Origin: Progne subis subis
Taxonomy: Eukaryota; Chordata; Aves; Passeriformes; Hirundinidae
Assembly: GCA_022316685.1 (NCBI GenBank)
Contig: JAKJHU010000031.1
Location: 496,001-560,000 of the forward strand
DNA length: 64,000 bases
Direction of reading: 5' to 3'
Position numbers and translations under genes: made by a program. Below the pieces are notes generated by a model. That model made no database searches. It was not told where the DNA came from and saw only the letters and a program-made list of their open reading frames with translations. Below, one piece after another: positions 62,807 through 64,000 of the stretch (position 1 is the first letter of the stretch; each line of letters starts with the position of its first letter).

Positions 62807-64000
62807 GTAAGTTGTTCTCAGTTTTGTGTTGCGTCCCTGAGGCTGCCAGTCTTCTACCTGCTGTTGTGTCACCTCGGCTGAGCCATCTTCTACCTCTGGG
62901 CTGCTCTTCTGTTAAACAAAGAAAAGCCCCACTTCTTTGCCCACCTACCCAGTGTGCAGTGTCTAGGTGAATGTCCAGTACCTGGAGCAGTGAGGATGTG
63001 TAGGTGATGTTCTATTTCTGACCTTTAGTATTTGCATCTGGACTGCTGGGGTTTTGTTCTCTCCACTCTTCTGTGACAGCAGCATGGGTGGATTTGGATA
63101 AAGTGTCTTTTTCCAAGTCTTAAGTGGTGCACAGCCTTGCAAGTTTGTGCAGCTGTTTCACCTTTCTGTGTGGCTGAGTTGGCAGAGTCAACAGCACCAA
63201 GGTGCTGTTCTCCATGTTTAAGCTGTCTCTGACTGAACAGCCTAAGAAGTCCCTATGCATCCAAACCAGGTCCCTCAATCTGCTCTAACACCTCTGAGGA
63301 GCTCTAAGCCAACAACTCAAGGAAACATTAAGGTGATCCTCTTGTTCGCTCAAATACATTTGGTCCTGACTCTTACCATTGTAGTGTTGGTCAGCTGCTT
63401 CTGCTTCTTTAAAGACAGAAGTAGCAAAAGTTTTTAGAACAGTAACCTGCCTGCATGAGAAACTGGAATTTTAAACCTTTGCTTTTCAGTATCTTTCTCT
63501 CATATGTCAGAGTATATAGGCCTGAAATTAAGAAAGTGACATTGCCCACCCTGTGTCAGATGAGTAGTCACTTCAGCTCAGTGTTCTTCCCCACACCAGA
63601 TAAAGGAGACAAGAACGGTGCAAATTCATATCTACACTGACCCAGAATATTTCTCTTTATCTAAGAATTTGCTGTTCATAGAGAACTGGCTTGATTTAAA
63701 TTATGTCTTCCTTAATATTCATTCAGGGATTTTTCCTCCATCTGCTCATCCAATTGCTTTATAAGATCATGTAAATCTCTGGAATTTAAAACATCCCATA
63801 GCAAAGAAGTTCAATGGAGGTGGGGCAGACCCACCTTATTCCTGATGTTTTCCCTTTGCCTCCCACAGGGGTGGTTTCCTGTTGCTTCTTTCTAGCACTG
63901 GAAATGACAGAACAATCATTCCTCCTGTTTGTACCAGTCTGAGTCTTAGCTGTCTCTTTTCAAGGTTCAAGGCTCCAGGGATACTTGGTTATTTCAGAGG

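Larger units (their letters stand above)
50429..64000 (+). other. LPP: LPP intron, at least 13.6 kb, running off the window
   Basis: The intron opens GTTAGT at 50429 and no acceptor leading into a recognisable LPP exon is reached by 64000. The next expected exon, rich in Ser/Thr/Pro in other LPP genes, is absent. The stretch contains MIR-like remnants at 54571-54690 and 59208-59265, a 20-bp direct repeat at 55233-55285, an 11-bp inverted repeat at 61505-61546, a short tandem duplication at 62685-62713 and a microexon-like unit at 62783-62806. Nothing gene-like was seen in 50429-54570, 55286-59207, 59266-61504 or 62807-64000. Confidence 0.85.

Noticed and set aside
1..64000. Search for CRISPR arrays, operons, tRNA or rRNA genes and provirus genes
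   Set aside because: None seen by eye. The sequence is intron-dominated vertebrate DNA with one spliced gene.

Overview
The window is vertebrate, almost certainly avian, nuclear DNA. It holds one stretch of the gene LPP (LIM domain containing preferred translocation partner in lipoma, zyxin family) on the + strand. Three short exon segments match the LPP N-terminal proline-rich region in reading frame. They lie at 1-45 (the 3' end of an exon), 30715-30827 and 50306-50428. Each internal edge has a canonical AG acceptor or GT donor, and the phases are compatible. The other >99% of the window is intron: about 30.7 kb, 19.5 kb, and at least 13.6 kb running off the right edge. The next LPP exon (more proline-rich sequence) and the LIM-domain exons are not in the window.

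The bird assignment rests on three truncated 3' ends of CR1 LINEs, at about 4020-4165 (+), 19139-19540 (-) and 21768-21850 (-). CR1 is the dominant avian interspersed repeat, and no mammalian L1 or Alu is seen. Several weak MIR/CORE-SINE-like remnants are also present, as expected of old amniote introns. Other repeats are homopolymer runs, a (GTTT)n, a (TA)n and a (GGT)n microsatellite, and small direct and inverted repeats.

The exons work together in one protein. The first ends in a Lys/Tyr/Pro-rich segment in the area that binds alpha-actinin in this family. The second carries two proline clusters, one an FPPPP Ena/VASP (EVH1) ligand motif. The third carries a leucine-rich helix matching the CRM1-type nuclear export region of LPP. 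Together they form the adaptor part of a focal-adhesion protein that also shuttles to the nucleus.

I found no bacterial-type operon, CRISPR array, provirus gene or other new multi-gene system. The long open frames in the introns (up to 194 codons) look like chance. The best leads are a 24-nt in-frame microexon-like unit with near-consensus splice signals (62783-62806), a pre-miRNA-like hairpin with a perfect 13-bp stem (19931-19994), and CpG-dense intronic patches, mainly 35161-35500 and 10010-10300, that could be internal regulatory elements.
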